Below, one piece after another: positions 9,343 to 18,747 of a DNA stretch of 64,000 bases. Source of the DNA: Streptomyces halobius (GTDB taxonomy: Bacteria; Actinomycetota; Actinomycetes; Streptomycetales; Streptomycetaceae); assembly GCF_023277745.1 (NCBI RefSeq), contig NZ_CP086322.1, positions 2,418,001 through 2,482,000 on the forward strand, read 5' to 3'. The notes beneath the pieces were generated by a model. The model saw nothing but the letters and a program-made list of their open reading frames with translations, was not told the origin of the DNA and searched no databases. The position numbers and the translations under genes were made by a program. Numbering within the stretch: position 1 is the stretch's first letter; each line of letters opens with the position of its first letter.

Positions 9343-10185
9343 ATGGGTTTCACGGACACGCGCTTCAACGTCAACCTGTCGATCCTGTTCACCGAGCTTC
9401 CGTTGCTGGAGCGGCCGGCGGCCGCGCGGGCGGCGGGGTTCACGGCGGTGGAGCTGTGGTGGCCGTGGGTCTGTGCCCCGGTCCCGGAACCCGCCGAGCT
9501 GGACGCGCTGCGCGAGGCCCTCGACGACGCCGGGGTGCGGCTGGTCGGCCTGAACTTCTACGCCGGGCAGCTGCCGGGCCCCGACCGCGGGGCCCTGTCG
9601 ATCCCGGGGGAGGAGTCGGACAGGTTCCGCGCCAATGTGCCCGTGGCGGTCCGGTTCGGAGCGTCGCTGGGATGCACCGCCTTCAACGCCCTGTACGGCA
9701 ACCGCGTCGAGGGCGTCGACCCGGCCGCGCAGGACGCGCTGGCGCTGGAGAACCTGGCCTTCGCCGCCCGTGCGGTGGGTGAGGTGGACGGGACACTGCT
9801 GATCGAGGCGCTCAACGCACCCGAGTCGCCCACATGCCCCCTGGTCTCCGCACCGAAGGCCATCGAGACCGTCGACGCGGTCAACGCCGCCACCGGGCTG
9901 GACAACGCCAGGTTCCTGATGGACCTGTACCACCTGTCGATGAACGGCGAGGACCTCGACGCGGTCATCGACGCCTACACGGCCAAGACCGCGCACGTCC
10001 AGATCGCCGACAACCCCGGCCGCGGCGCCCCCGGCACCGGCACCCTCGACTTCCCCGCCCTGCTCGACCGCCTGAAGAAGAACGGCTACGACGGCTGGAT
10101 CGGCCTGGAATACAAGCCCGGAAACGCCCCCAGCGCCTCGTCCTTCGCCTGGCTGCCGGCCCCGCTGCGCGCGGCCGCCTCCTGA
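9343..10185 (+). CDS. hyi: hydroxypyruvate isomerase
   Basis: Interconverts hydroxypyruvate and tartronate semialdehyde in the glycerate branch of glyoxylate use. 280 residues, xylose-isomerase-like TIM barrel. Conserved elements include NVNLSILFTE at the N-terminus, LNFYAGQL, the acid LLIEALN (catalytic Glu), NARFLMDLYHLS, HVQIADNPGRGAPGTG and IGLEYKPG with the second Glu. AAGGAG lies 13 bases before the ATG, longer than normal, and overlaps the candidate operator. It is first in a two-gene unit with glxR (28-base gap). Glyoxylate carboligase, its usual partner, is not in the window. Confidence 0.93.
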   Translation: MGFTDTRFNVNLSILFTELPLLERPAAARAAGFTAVELWWPWVCAPVPEPAELDALREALDDAGVRLVGLNFYAGQLPGPDRGALSIPGEESDRFRANVPVAVRFGASLGCTAFNALYGNRVEGVDPAAQDALALENLAFAARAVGEVDGTLLIEALNAPESPTCPLVSAPKAIETVDAVNAATGLDNARFLMDLYHLSMNGEDLDAVIDAYTAKTAHVQIADNPGRGAPGTGTLDFPALLDRLKKNGYDGWIGLEYKPGNAPSASSFAWLPAPLRAAAS

Positions 10186-10213
10186 CCACCAGCTTTTCGA
10201 AAGAGGCTTCGCT

Positions 10214-11110
10214 ATGAGCAATCTCCCCAAGATCGCGTGGATCGGTCTGGGCATCATGGGCTCACCCATGGCCGAGAACCTGATCAAGGCCGGCTACCAG
10301 GTCACCGGCTACACCCTGGAGCAGGACAAACTCGACCGGCTCGCCGCCGCCGGCGGCACGGCGGCCGCCTCCATCGCCGAGGCGGTCCAGGACGCCGACG
10401 TGGTGATCACCATGGTCCCGGCCTCCCCGCAGGTCGAGGCCATCGCCTACGGCCCCGACGGCATCCTGGACCACGCCAGACCCGGCGCACTGCTGATCGA
10501 CATGTCCTCGATCACCCCGCAGACCTCCATCGACCTGGCCAAGAACGCCGGCGACAAGGGCATCCGCGTCCTGGACGCCCCCGTCTCCGGCGGTGAGGCC
10601 GGCGCCATCGAGGCCGTCCTGTCGATCATGGTCGGCGGGCAGCAGGCCGACTTCGACGCCGCCCGGCCCCTCTTCGACGCCCTGGGCAAGACGATCGTGC
10701 TGTGCGGCCCGCACGGCGCCGGCCAGACCGTCAAGGCCGCCAACCAGCTCATCGTCGCCGTCAACATCCAAGCCTGCGCCGAAGCCGTCGTCTTCCTGGA
10801 GAAATCCGGCGTCGACCTCACCGCCGCCCTCGACGTCCTGAACGGCGGACTGGCCGGCTCCACCGTCCTCGCCCGCAAGAAGGACAACTTCCGCACCCGC
10901 GACTTCACGCCCGGCTTCCGCATCGACCTGCACCACAAGGACATGGGCATCGTCACCGACGCCGCCCGCACCGTCGGCGCCGCCCTCCCCGTCGGCAGCG
11001 TCGTCGCCCAGCTCGTCGCCTCCCTGCGCGCCCAGGGCGACGGCGGCCTGGACCACTCCGCCCTCCTCCGCGGCGTCGAACGCCTCTCCGGACACACCAC
11101 CGGAAAGTGA
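10214..11110 (+). CDS. glxR: 2-hydroxy-3-oxopropionate (tartronate semialdehyde) reductase
   Basis: NAD(P)H-dependent reduction of tartronate semialdehyde to D-glycerate. 298 residues, the length of the beta-hydroxyacid dehydrogenase family. Rossmann motif GLGIMGSPMAENL at residues ~8-20, substrate-binding DAPVSGGEAGA, and the catalytic Lys in GAGQTVKAANQ, with HKDMGIVTDAA near the C-terminus. ATG has GAGG seven bases upstream and follows hyi closely, so the two are probably co-transcribed. With hyi it handles glyoxylate from allantoin breakdown. Confidence 0.95.
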   Translation: MSNLPKIAWIGLGIMGSPMAENLIKAGYQVTGYTLEQDKLDRLAAAGGTAAASIAEAVQDADVVITMVPASPQVEAIAYGPDGILDHARPGALLIDMSSITPQTSIDLAKNAGDKGIRVLDAPVSGGEAGAIEAVLSIMVGGQQADFDAARPLFDALGKTIVLCGPHGAGQTVKAANQLIVAVNIQACAEAVVFLEKSGVDLTAALDVLNGGLAGSTVLARKKDNFRTRDFTPGFRIDLHHKDMGIVTDAARTVGAALPVGSVVAQLVASLRAQGDGGLDHSALLRGVERLSGHTTGK

Positions 11111-11237
11111 GGCCCCCTGCCGGCCGTACACCGGGGGCCGGCCGGCCATGCCCCCCCGGCTTCCGGGCGGCGGTCGCGCTGACACCTGTCCTGTCGCGCC
11201 CAGGCGCGGCCGCCGCCCGGAACACCACCCCGCTTTG

Positions 11238-11281
11238 TTTTCAACAAACTGTTGACGTTTGGTCGGAGCTGTTCTTACGCT
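11238..11281 (+). promoter_or_regulatory. katA: katA promoter with 15-bp palindromic operator
   Basis: Palindrome TCAACAAACTGTTGA (11241-11255) overlaps -35 TTGACG (11252-11257); an 18-base spacer leads to -10 TACGCT (11276-11281). The palindrome plus flanks (11238-11257) is the same as in the urate operon promoter except for one base. Downstream, a 7-bp hairpin GCGGAAG/CTTCCGC (11289-11306) falls in the untranslated leader before the katA ribosome site. Confidence 0.75.
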
Positions 11282-11327
11282 CCGACATGCGGAAGCCAAC
11301 TTCCGCGCTCTCGTACGGAAGGTCACC

Positions 11328-12785
11328 ATGTCGAAGCCCACGCTGACGACCGAGTCCGGCGCCCCGGTAGCCGACAACCAGAACTCCTCAACCGCCGGCG
11401 TCGGCGGCCCGATCCTCCTCCAGGACCAGCATCTGCTGGAGAAGCTCGCGCGCTTCAACCGCGAGCGCATCCCGGAGCGCGTCGTGCACGCCCGTGGCTC
11501 CGGCGCGTACGGCTACTTCGAGGTGACCGACGACGTCACCGCCTTCACCCGCGCCGACTTCCTGAGCGCCGTCGGCAAGCGGACCGAGACGTTCATCCGC
11601 TTCTCGACCGTCGCCGACAACCTCGGCGGCCCGGACGCGGCCCGCGACCCGCGCGGCTTCGCCCTGAAGTTCTACACCGAAGAGGGCAACTACGACCTCG
11701 TCGGCAACAACACCCCGGTGTTCTTCATCAAGGACCCCCTCAAGTTCCCCGACTTCATCCACTCGCAGAAGCGCGACCCCTTCACGGGCAAGCAGGAGCC
11801 GGACAACGTCTGGGACTTCTGGGCGCACGCCCCCGAGGCCACCCACCAGGTCACCTGGCTCATGGGCGACCGCGGCATCCCGGCCTCCTACCGCCATATG
11901 AACGGCTACGGCTCGCACACCTACCAGTGGACGAACGCCGAGGGCGAGGCGTTCTTCGTCAAGTACCACTTCAAGACCAACCAGGGCATCCGCTGCCTGA
12001 GCAGCGAGCAGGGCGCCGAGCTGGCCGGCAAGGACCCCAACAGCCACCAGACCGACCTGCTGCAGTCCATCGAGCGCGGCGTCTACCCCTCGTGGACCCT
12101 CTACGTGCAGATCATGCCGGCGGCCGAGGCGGCGGACTACCGCTTCAACCCGTTCGACCTGACGAAGGTGTGGCCGCACGCCGACTACCCGCTGCAGCGC
12201 GTCGGCCGGCTGGTCCTGGACCGCAACCCGGACAACGTCTTCGCCGAGGTCGAGCAGTCGGCGTTCTCGCCGAACAACTTCGTGCCCGGCATCGGCCCGT
12301 CCCCGGACAAGATGCTCCAGGGCCGGCTGTTCGCCTACGCCGACGCGCACCGCTACCGCCTGGGCGTCAACCACACCCAGCTGCCGGTGAACGCCCCCAA
12401 GGCGACCTCGGCCGACAACTACGGCCGGGACGGCTTCATGGCCACCAACCGCTACGACCGGTACGCCAAGAACTACGAGCCCAACTCCTACAGCGGCCCG
12501 GTGCAGACCGACGTGCCGCTCTCCGCTCCGCTCGCCGTCACCGGCCACGTCGGTACGCACGAGGCTCCGGCGCACTCCAAGGACGACGACTTCTTCCAGG
12601 CCGGTGAGCTCTACCGGCTGATGTCGGAGGACGAGAAGAAGCGCCTGGTCGACAACATCGCCGGCGGCCTCTCCCAGGTCGGCCGCGACGATGTGATCGA
12701 GAAGAACCTCGCCCACTTCCACACCGCCGACCCGGACTACGGCAAGCGCGTCGAGGAGCGGGTCCGCGAGCTGCGCGAGGACTGA
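11328..12785 (+). CDS. katA: monofunctional haem catalase
   Basis: Decomposes H2O2. 485 residues, small-subunit (clade 3) type. Active-site His in [18 protein letters not shown] (~residues 45-62), conserved Asn in [11 protein letters not shown], distal haem segment [20 protein letters not shown], and proximal haem ligand Tyr in [17 protein letters not shown] 11328 is chosen because GGAAGG lies five bases upstream; the frame extends to 11259 but through the promoter. Placed directly after hyi-glxR with its own promoter and terminator. The promoter shared with the urate oxidase operon suggests it is dedicated to H2O2 made by purine oxidation (urate oxidase and possibly xanthine dehydrogenase). 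Confidence 0.97.
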   Translation: MSKPTLTTESGAPVADNQNSSTAGVGGPILLQDQHLLEKLARFNRERIPERVVHARGSGAYGYFEVTDDVTAFTRADFLSAVGKRTETFIRFSTVADNLGGPDAARDPRGFALKFYTEEGNYDLVGNNTPVFFIKDPLKFPDFIHSQKRDPFTGKQEPDNVWDFWAHAPEATHQVTWLMGDRGIPASYRHMNGYGSHTYQWTNAEGEAFFVKYHFKTNQGIRCLSSEQGAELAGKDPNSHQTDLLQSIERGVYPSWTLYVQIMPAAEAADYRFNPFDLTKVWPHADYPLQRVGRLVLDRNPDNVFAEVEQSAFSPNNFVPGIGPSPDKMLQGRLFAYADAHRYRLGVNHTQLPVNAPKATSADNYGRDGFMATNRYDRYAKNYEPNSYSGPVQTDVPLSAPLAVTGHVGTHEAPAHSKDDDFFQAGELYRLMSEDEKKRLVDNIAGGLSQVGRDDVIEKNLAHFHTADPDYGKRVEERVRELRED

Positions 12786-12808
12786 CGGGAGGTCGGTTCC
12801 TGGCGCAT

Positions 12809-12849
12809 CCGTACCGGCCGGCCCGTTGAGGGGTGGCCGGCCGGTACGG
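12809..12849 (+). terminator. katA terminator
   Basis: Perfect 15-bp inverted repeat (12809-12823 with 12835-12849; arm CCGTACCGGCCGGCC) with an 11-base loop, 24 bases past the katA stop. Confidence 0.88.
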
Positions 12850-13376
12850 AGAGGTTGTGCGGAGCTCCGCGGCATCCGGGGAGAAACCAGTGCGGTGGAG
12901 CACTCGCCCGACAGGGAAGGGCGAGCCTCTCCCGCCGCGGAGCCCGCCTCCTCCAGCAGTTCCCGCCCCTCTCCACGACTCCGTCCGGCGGTGCGATGTC
13001 CCGTCGCGCCCATCTCTCGCGCTGCCGGACGGGAACCACGCGCAGGGCCCGGACTCCGTACGGTCACGGAATCCGGGCCTTGTGTGCGTCCCGGTCGCCA
13101 CTGTGCGCTGTTTCCGGCCGGCGCTGCCGTTCTCCGGGCCCTGTGCGTCCCGTCGCGCTGGTGGTACGTCGCGCTCCGGTGGTGCCTCCGTGCGCCGCTC
13201 GTGTGCCCCTTGTGCGCTGCACTGCGCCCCGTATGCGCCGCGCTCCCCCGCTTTTCTCGCCCGACGTGCGGTTCGCGGCGCAAAATCTGCCCCCGGCGCC
13301 AGTTTTTGGAGAGACCATGGACGTCAGCAGCAGTCCGTCCTGTCTGCCTCTGCCGACCTACTGCCAGGAGCCGACC
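12850..13376. other. non-coding stretch with a second hairpin
   Basis: About 530 bases in which I see no gene: the open frames are Arg/Pro-rich with no homology or ribosome site. A 14-bp imperfect inverted repeat (13046-13059 with 13066-13079, arm GGCCCGGACTCCGT, one mismatch, 6-base loop) looks like a further terminator, possibly bidirectional. The A/T-richer part near 13281-13310 may hold the promoter of the next gene. Confidence 0.5.
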
Positions 13377-14117
13377 ATGGCCGACAGCGTGCCGGTGCGG
13401 TGCCCCACGTGCCGCCGCGAGAACGCCTTCACCCCGCCCACCTTCCCGTGCGCGTGCGGTGCCCCGCTGACCATGCCCGTACTGCGCGGTGGGGTGCCCG
13501 TCGAGATAGTGCACCGCACCTGGCAGGCGTCATGGGTGACGGTGCGCTGCGACGTCTGCGGACGCCAGGACGAATGGCCGGCACCGGAGTCCGGCTGTGC
13601 GTGCGGCACGGTCGTCCGCGTCCCCGTCGTTCCCCCGTCCAGCTCACCACCGCCGGGCCTCCCGGCCCTCGGTACGCACGGCACCGCCACTCCCCGGCCG
13701 TCGTCCGGCACGCCGCACACCGTGCTGCGGCCCGCGTTCCGCCCGGTCACCATCCGTACGGCCCGCGACTGTGTCACCGCCGCCGCCCAGTACCTGAAGT
13801 GGCTGGGCTACACCGATGTCGCACGGACCCAGGAGCGGACCGCCTCCGGCGTGGATCTGCGGGGCACCGGGGTGGTGGCCCAGGTCGACCCCACCACCCG
13901 CTCCACCAAACTCCGCGAGATCGAATGCGTCTGGCTCAACGGCCTCAACGAATCCGCCATCGCGGTCTTCTTCTCCCTCGCCGGCTACGCCCCCGACGCC
14001 CGCTCGCGCGCCGACGAACTGCACATACCGCTGTTCGTCATGGATCTCACCGGCACCCCGCAGCCGGTGAACGACCCAGCCGACGATCTGATCAGGTACG
14101 GCGCACAGCAGCGGTGA
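13377..14117 (+). CDS. double zinc-ribbon protein with degenerate restriction-endonuclease-like domain
   Basis: 246 residues. Two short zinc ribbons lead (CPTC...CACG at ~residues 9-28, then CDVC...CACG), followed by a Ser/Pro linker, then a C-terminal ~115-residue domain resembling Mrr-type restriction endonucleases (AAQYLKWLGYTDVARTQE, GVDLRGTGVVAQVD, NGLNESAIAVFFSLAGY). The catalytic D-(E/Q)xK pattern is altered: Asp in GVDLRG is present but the expected QxK reads QVD, so nuclease activity is doubtful. Start: ATG 13377 with AGGAG at six bases, directly before the first ribbon; an in-frame ATG at 13317 also has GGAG five bases upstream and would add 20 residues. Monocistronic. Function unknown; nucleic-acid binding is the safest inference. 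Confidence 0.7.
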   Translation: MADSVPVRCPTCRRENAFTPPTFPCACGAPLTMPVLRGGVPVEIVHRTWQASWVTVRCDVCGRQDEWPAPESGCACGTVVRVPVVPPSSSPPPGLPALGTHGTATPRPSSGTPHTVLRPAFRPVTIRTARDCVTAAAQYLKWLGYTDVARTQERTASGVDLRGTGVVAQVDPTTRSTKLREIECVWLNGLNESAIAVFFSLAGYAPDARSRADELHIPLFVMDLTGTPQPVNDPADDLIRYGAQQR

Positions 14118-14334
14118 CGCGGACGGAGCGCGTGCTGCGCCCGGAGCGTCAGGACGGCAGGAGCGCCAGGACGGCGTCCCGGCCGCTGCCGGAACCATGC
14201 CGTGGAGACCCGGCCGCCTCCGACACCCCGTCGCCGCGGAAACCCGGCCCCGCCGCCGATTCCCGGCCGCCGCCAAAACCCGATCGCCACGGAAACCGGT
14301 CGCCGGACGTGGCCGAACCGGCGAAACTGGCCGG

Positions 14335-14940
14335 ATGATCATTCGTACCCCGTCCCTCGCCGAACTGCCCCTGCTGCGTGACATCGAGCGGGCCGCCGGG
14401 GAGCCGTTCCGCCCCCTCGGGATGGCGAGGATCGCGGACGATGAACCGCCCTCGGTAGCGGAGTTGACGCGGCATCAGCGAGTGGCACGCGTACTGGCCG
14501 CGTACGACTCCTGCGACTTCTGCGACGCCTGCGGCCGCGATGACACCCACGGCCGCTCTGATGCCCACGGCCGTGACGATGCCCCCGCTTCGTCCGTCGA
14601 TGGACCGCCGGTCGGCTATCTGCTGTGGGAGCCGGTCGACGGATGCACGCATATCGAGCAGGTTTCGGTACGCCCCGACCACGCCCACCGCGGCATCGGC
14701 CGAGCCCTCATCGACCGCGCGATGCTGGACAGCCGGGCGGCGGCACTGACACTGACCACCTTCGCCGAGGTGCCGTGGAACGCGCCGTACTACACCCGGA
14801 TCGGCTTCCGGGTGCTCCCGGACTCCGAACTCAACCCGGGCCTGCGGGCCATCCGCGCCCGGGAGGCGGAGCTGGGGCTGGACCGGTGGCCGAGGGTGAG
14901 TATGCGGCGGTCGGCGGTCGGGGATCCGGCCGGGGCGTAG
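14335..14940 (+). CDS. GNAT-family N-acetyltransferase
   Basis: 201-residue acetyl-CoA-dependent acyltransferase. The acetyl-CoA loop RPDHAHRGIGRALIDRA and the C-terminal FAEVPWNAPYYTRIGFRVLP segment are typical. Between the N-terminal helices and the central strand (VGYLLWEPVDG) there is an insert of about 30 residues with a repeated motif DDTHGRSDAHGRDDA, encoded by imperfect 18-bp repeats near 14534-14583. No strong ribosome site precedes ATG 14335, and the preceding 217 bases hold nothing clear. Substrate unknown. Confidence 0.85.
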   Translation: MIIRTPSLAELPLLRDIERAAGEPFRPLGMARIADDEPPSVAELTRHQRVARVLAAYDSCDFCDACGRDDTHGRSDAHGRDDAPASSVDGPPVGYLLWEPVDGCTHIEQVSVRPDHAHRGIGRALIDRAMLDSRAAALTLTTFAEVPWNAPYYTRIGFRVLPDSELNPGLRAIRAREAELGLDRWPRVSMRRSAVGDPAGA

Positions 14941-14987
14941 GGCAGGAATCGACCAGGATCCGGTCAGGGAGTCCTCGCCCGCTCCTG

Positions 14988-16631
14988 CTACGCCCGCGCC
15001 GTCCGCCCCAGTTCCTCCGCCAGCCGCTCCCGCAGCTCCACCTTGCGGACCTTGCCGCTGACCGTCATCGGGAAGGTGTCGACGATGTCGAGATAGCGCG
15101 GGACCTTGAAGTGGGCGAGCCGGGAGCGGCAGTAGCGGGCCAGCTCATCGCGGGTCAGCGGGACTTCGGGGTCGCGGAGGATGACACTGGCGGCGATCTC
15201 CTCGCCGTACTTCTCATCCGGAACGCCGACGACCTGGACATCGGCGATCTTGGGATGGGAGTGCAGGAACTCCTCGACCTCCCGCGGGTAGACGTTCTCA
15301 CCGCCCCTGATGATCATATCTTTGATCCGGCCGACGATCCGGACATAGCCGTCGTCGTTCATCACCGCGAGGTCGCCGGTGTGCATCCACCGTGCGGCGT
15401 CGACGGCCTCGGCGGTGCGGTCCGGCTCCTCCCAGTAGCCGAGCATCACGCTGTAGCCACGGGTGCACAGTTCGCCCGGTGTGCCGCGTGGCACGGTCAC
15501 GCCGCTCACCGGGTCGACGACCTTCACCTCGATGTGCGGGAGCACCCGTCCGACGGTGGCGGTGCGATGCTCCAGGTCGTCGTCGCGGCGGGTCTGGGTG
15601 GAGACCGGCGATGTCTCGGTCATGCCGTAACAGATGGACACCTCGGCCATGTGCATCTCGGCAACCACCCGCTTCATCACCTCCTCCGGGCACGGCGAGC
15701 CCGCCATGATGCCCGTACGGAGCGAGGAGAGGTCGTACGAGCCGAAGTCGGGGTGGTTGAGTTCGGCGATGAACATCGTGGGGACGCCGTAGAGCGAGGT
15801 GCAGCGTTCGTCCTGGACGGCCTGGAGGGTGGCGGCGGGGTCGAAGGCGGGGGCCGGGACGACGATGCAGGCCCCGTGCGAGGTGGCGCCGAGGTTGCCC
15901 ATGACCATGCCGAAGCAGTGGTAGAAGGGGACCGGCAGGCACACCCGGTCGTGTTCGGTGTAGCCGAGGGTCTCACCCACCCAGTAGCCGTTGTTGAGGA
16001 TGTTGTGGTGGGAGAGGGTGGCGCCCTTGGGGAAGCCGGTGGTGCCGGAGGTGTACTGAATGTTGACCGGGTCGTCGGCGGTCAGGGTCTTCTCGCACTC
16101 GGCGAGCCGGGTGTGCGGGACGCCGGCCCCGGCGGCCAGCAGTCCGCCCCAGGTCCGGTCCCCGATGTAGACCACATCGCGCAGCGCCGGGCTCTCGGCC
16201 CGTACCTGCTCGATCATCCGGCGGTAGTCGCTGGTCTTGTGGTGGACGGCGGAGACCAGGACGGTGATGCCGGCCTGCCGCAGGACATACGCCAACTCGT
16301 GCACCCGGTAGGCCGGGTTGACGTTGACGAGGATCGCGCCGATGCGGGCGGTGGCGTACTGGACGAAGACCCACTCGGCGCAGTTGGGCGCCCAGATGCC
16401 CACCCGGTCGCCCTTGCCGACGCCCTTGGCGAGCAGCCCGAGCGCCACCTCGTCGACGGCGCGGCCCAGTTCGGTATACGTCCAGCGGCGGCCGCTCGCC
16501 ACCTCGACCAGCGCCTCGCGGTCGCCGAACCGGGCGATGGCGCGGGCCAGATCGGCGCCGATGGTGTGGCCGAGCAGCGGCCGCTCGGCGACTCCGCTCG
16601 CGTAGGACAGCTCTGGCTGCGGCTGGCTCAT
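14988..16631 (-). CDS. acyl-CoA synthetase (AMP-binding, FadD type)
   Basis: Activates a carboxylic (probably fatty) acid as acyl-AMP and then acyl-CoA. 547 residues. Adenylate-forming motifs in order: [11 protein letters not shown] (A3), YGMTETSP (A5), the [21 protein letters not shown] hinge region, [14 protein letters not shown], and the catalytic Lys in TVSGKVRK near the C-terminus. ATG has GGAGGAG eight bases upstream. Alone on its strand between a convergent GNAT gene and the antiporter gene 250 bases upstream. Chain length preference cannot be read from sequence. Confidence 0.93.
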   Translation of the reverse strand: MSQPQPELSYASGVAERPLLGHTIGADLARAIARFGDREALVEVASGRRWTYTELGRAVDEVALGLLAKGVGKGDRVGIWAPNCAEWVFVQYATARIGAILVNVNPAYRVHELAYVLRQAGITVLVSAVHHKTSDYRRMIEQVRAESPALRDVVYIGDRTWGGLLAAGAGVPHTRLAECEKTLTADDPVNIQYTSGTTGFPKGATLSHHNILNNGYWVGETLGYTEHDRVCLPVPFYHCFGMVMGNLGATSHGACIVVPAPAFDPAATLQAVQDERCTSLYGVPTMFIAELNHPDFGSYDLSSLRTGIMAGSPCPEEVMKRVVAEMHMAEVSICYGMTETSPVSTQTRRDDDLEHRTATVGRVLPHIEVKVVDPVSGVTVPRGTPGELCTRGYSVMLGYWEEPDRTAEAVDAARWMHTGDLAVMNDDGYVRIVGRIKDMIIRGGENVYPREVEEFLHSHPKIADVQVVGVPDEKYGEEIAASVILRDPEVPLTRDELARYCRSRLAHFKVPRYLDIVDTFPMTVSGKVRKVELRERLAEELGRTARA

Positions 16632-16884
16632 CGGGGGTTCTCCTCCCAGTACTCGGCAACTCCGGTCGCCGGACGCGCTTACAGGGGCCAGCACCTCAGG
16701 GAGTGCTCGAAGAGCAGTTTCGCGGTCTCCGGGCCCGGGTGTCAGCGAAAGTCCGCGGCGTGGTCGGATACCTCTCCACGGTAGGTGTGTGCCGGTGTAC
16801 CTGTGACCGTCTCGACCGTGGAGGCGGCGGCGGCGGGCAGGGGCGTCGAACCGAGGGCGTCCGGGAGGGTATCGACTCCCCCCG

Positions 16885-18276
16885 TCAGTTTCGCCGGGAC
16901 GAGCTGGGTCTGGGGCCTGTCCGGCCGCGACCCAGCCCACAGGGCCTAGCGCCCCTGTGGTGGGGCGGCGGAGCCCGGTTGCTGTTCCAGCCCTGTTCGA
17001 GGGGCGGGCACACGCTGTGGGGGCCGGTGCCCCCGCTCGGTGCGGTGAGCAGGCCGGTGAGGGGGGTGACGGCGGCGGTGGTCAGCAGTGCGATCAGGAC
17101 GAGCATCGTGAACAGCTTGTCGCCGATCAGTCCGGCCTGACGGCCCATGGCGAGGACGACGAGTTCCGTTACGCCGCGGCAGTTGAGCAGGACGCCGACA
17201 GCCGCCGACTCCCGCCAGTTGGCGCCGAAGGCCCGGTGGGCCAGGGCGGCGCCGGAGAACTTGCCCACCCAGGCGGCGACCAGCAGGAGCACGGCGCTGA
17301 GGACGCCCAGGCCGCTGAGCGTCGTCAGGTCGGCGGACAGGCCGGTGACCACGAAGAACGCGGCGAGCAGGAGGGAGCCCATCTGCTGGAGGGGAGCGAC
17401 GATGGCCTGGCGGGTGGCGGGATCCTGATGGCGGGGCATGGCGACGCCGAAGGCGAAGGCGCCGAGGGCCGCGTGCACGCCGATCCAGGCGGTGACGCCG
17501 GCGGAGAGAAAGAGCCCGGCGCTGACGACGGCGAGCGCGAGCGAGTGGTGCTGAGCGAGGTCCATGCGGTCGGCGAGCCGGCGCAGCACGGGGCGGATCA
17601 GGAAGGCCATGACCAGGCCGTAGCAGACGAGTTCGGCGGCGGTGCGGGCGATCTGGCCCGTTCCGCCCCCGCTGCCCAGGGCGATGACGGCGGTGACCCC
17701 GCACCAGGCGAAGACCTCGCCCACCCCCGCCGCGGCCGTCGTCATGGTGCCGACCGGTGAGTTGTGCAGCCGGTTCTCGTGCAGGACACGGGCGAGGACG
17801 GAAAAGGCGGTGATGGACAGGGCGGTGCCGACGAAGAGCGAGAAGGCGAGCGGGTGTACGTGGCGGGCGGGGAGAGCGGGGTGGACGGCCTGGACGGCGA
17901 AGGCGGTCGCGGTGACGCACAGCAGGGGAAGGGCCATGGAGGAGACGGAGACGGCCACGACGGCGCGGCCGCGTCCGCGCAGGGCACCGAGGTCGAGTTC
18001 CCAGCCCGCGGCGAACAGGAAGAAGACGATGCCGATTTCGGCGATCACGCCCAGGTAGGGGCGCACTTCGTCGGGGAAGAGCAGATGCGGCAGGTCGCCG
18101 GGCATCTGGCCGAGCACGCTGGGCCCGAGCAGGATGCCGACGGCGATCTCACCGATGATGACGGGCTGACGCAGCCGTCTGCACACGGGGACGAGGGCGA
18201 TCCCGCACAGCAGGATCACGGCGAGGCCGGTGAGGGCGACGACGGGGGTGGGCCCGTGGGCCTGGTGCATGGGCAT
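16885..18276 (-). CDS. CPA2-family cation/proton antiporter
   Basis: Integral membrane protein of 463 residues with about 12-13 transmembrane segments (Na+/H+ exchanger domain), exchanging Na+ or K+ for H+. KefB/NapA-like features include [18 protein letters not shown] at the N-terminus, [13 protein letters not shown] in TM3-4, the discontinuous helix around [15 protein letters not shown] and [12 protein letters not shown]. There is no TrkA-N nucleotide-binding domain. The last ~55 residues are a hydrophilic Pro/Arg-rich tail. ATG 18276 follows GAGG at six bases; a GTG five codons upstream is less likely. It is divergent from the ClC gene across 470 bases. Confidence 0.88.
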   Translation of the reverse strand: MPMHQAHGPTPVVALTGLAVILLCGIALVPVCRRLRQPVIIGEIAVGILLGPSVLGQMPGDLPHLLFPDEVRPYLGVIAEIGIVFFLFAAGWELDLGALRGRGRAVVAVSVSSMALPLLCVTATAFAVQAVHPALPARHVHPLAFSLFVGTALSITAFSVLARVLHENRLHNSPVGTMTTAAAGVGEVFAWCGVTAVIALGSGGGTGQIARTAAELVCYGLVMAFLIRPVLRRLADRMDLAQHHSLALAVVSAGLFLSAGVTAWIGVHAALGAFAFGVAMPRHQDPATRQAIVAPLQQMGSLLLAAFFVVTGLSADLTTLSGLGVLSAVLLLVAAWVGKFSGAALAHRAFGANWRESAAVGVLLNCRGVTELVVLAMGRQAGLIGDKLFTMLVLIALLTTAAVTPLTGLLTAPSGGTGPHSVCPPLEQGWNSNRAPPPHHRGARPCGLGRGRTGPRPSSSRRN

Positions 18277-18747
18277 GGTGATCCTCTTCACGGGGGTGCC
18301 GTGATGGCAGGCGGTGGTCGCTCGCCCGGTGGGCGCGGCGGCCGTGCGGGGGGGGTCGGTGTCCGATGGGCAGGGCCGTCTTCGCTGCCCGGGACTGTGT
18401 CCGACGCATATGACCTAGAGGGAATCACCCCGGATTTACCGCATTCCCCTATTCCCCGGAAATGCCGGATTATTTCTACCTGTTGAGTTGCTCTCATCCG
18501 TACAGATATCCCTTTCTCGCCATTCCGTTCGCTCATGACGACGGGATGTCGCTCAACCGGTTTCTCGCGCGTCGCGCACGTCGTGCGCCGCACCACCTGC
18601 GCCATTTCCACGCCATCGGGCGTCGTCGCACTTCAGATGCCCCAACTCCACCCCGCGCGCTCCCTCCGGCCGGTCAGGCCCTCCAGCACACTCTCCGTGG
18701 CGTTCTGCGCAGAGATGAGGGCAGAAATGAGGAGGGATATCAAGCCA
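18277..18747. other. divergent promoter region between antiporter and ClC genes
   Basis: Its middle part (18410-18540) is visibly richer in A/T than the surroundings and has no convincing gene. A plus-strand promoter candidate is TTGAGT (18483-18488), 18-base spacer, TATCCC (18507-18512). The leader to the ClC start would then be ~235 bases. A long Arg/Pro-rich open frame crosses it but overlaps the ClC gene out of frame and is not coding. Confidence 0.45.

Noticed and set aside
12850..13316. Small protein gene upstream of the zinc-ribbon gene
   Set aside because: Open frames lack a ribosome site and have Arg/Pro/Ser-rich random-like composition.
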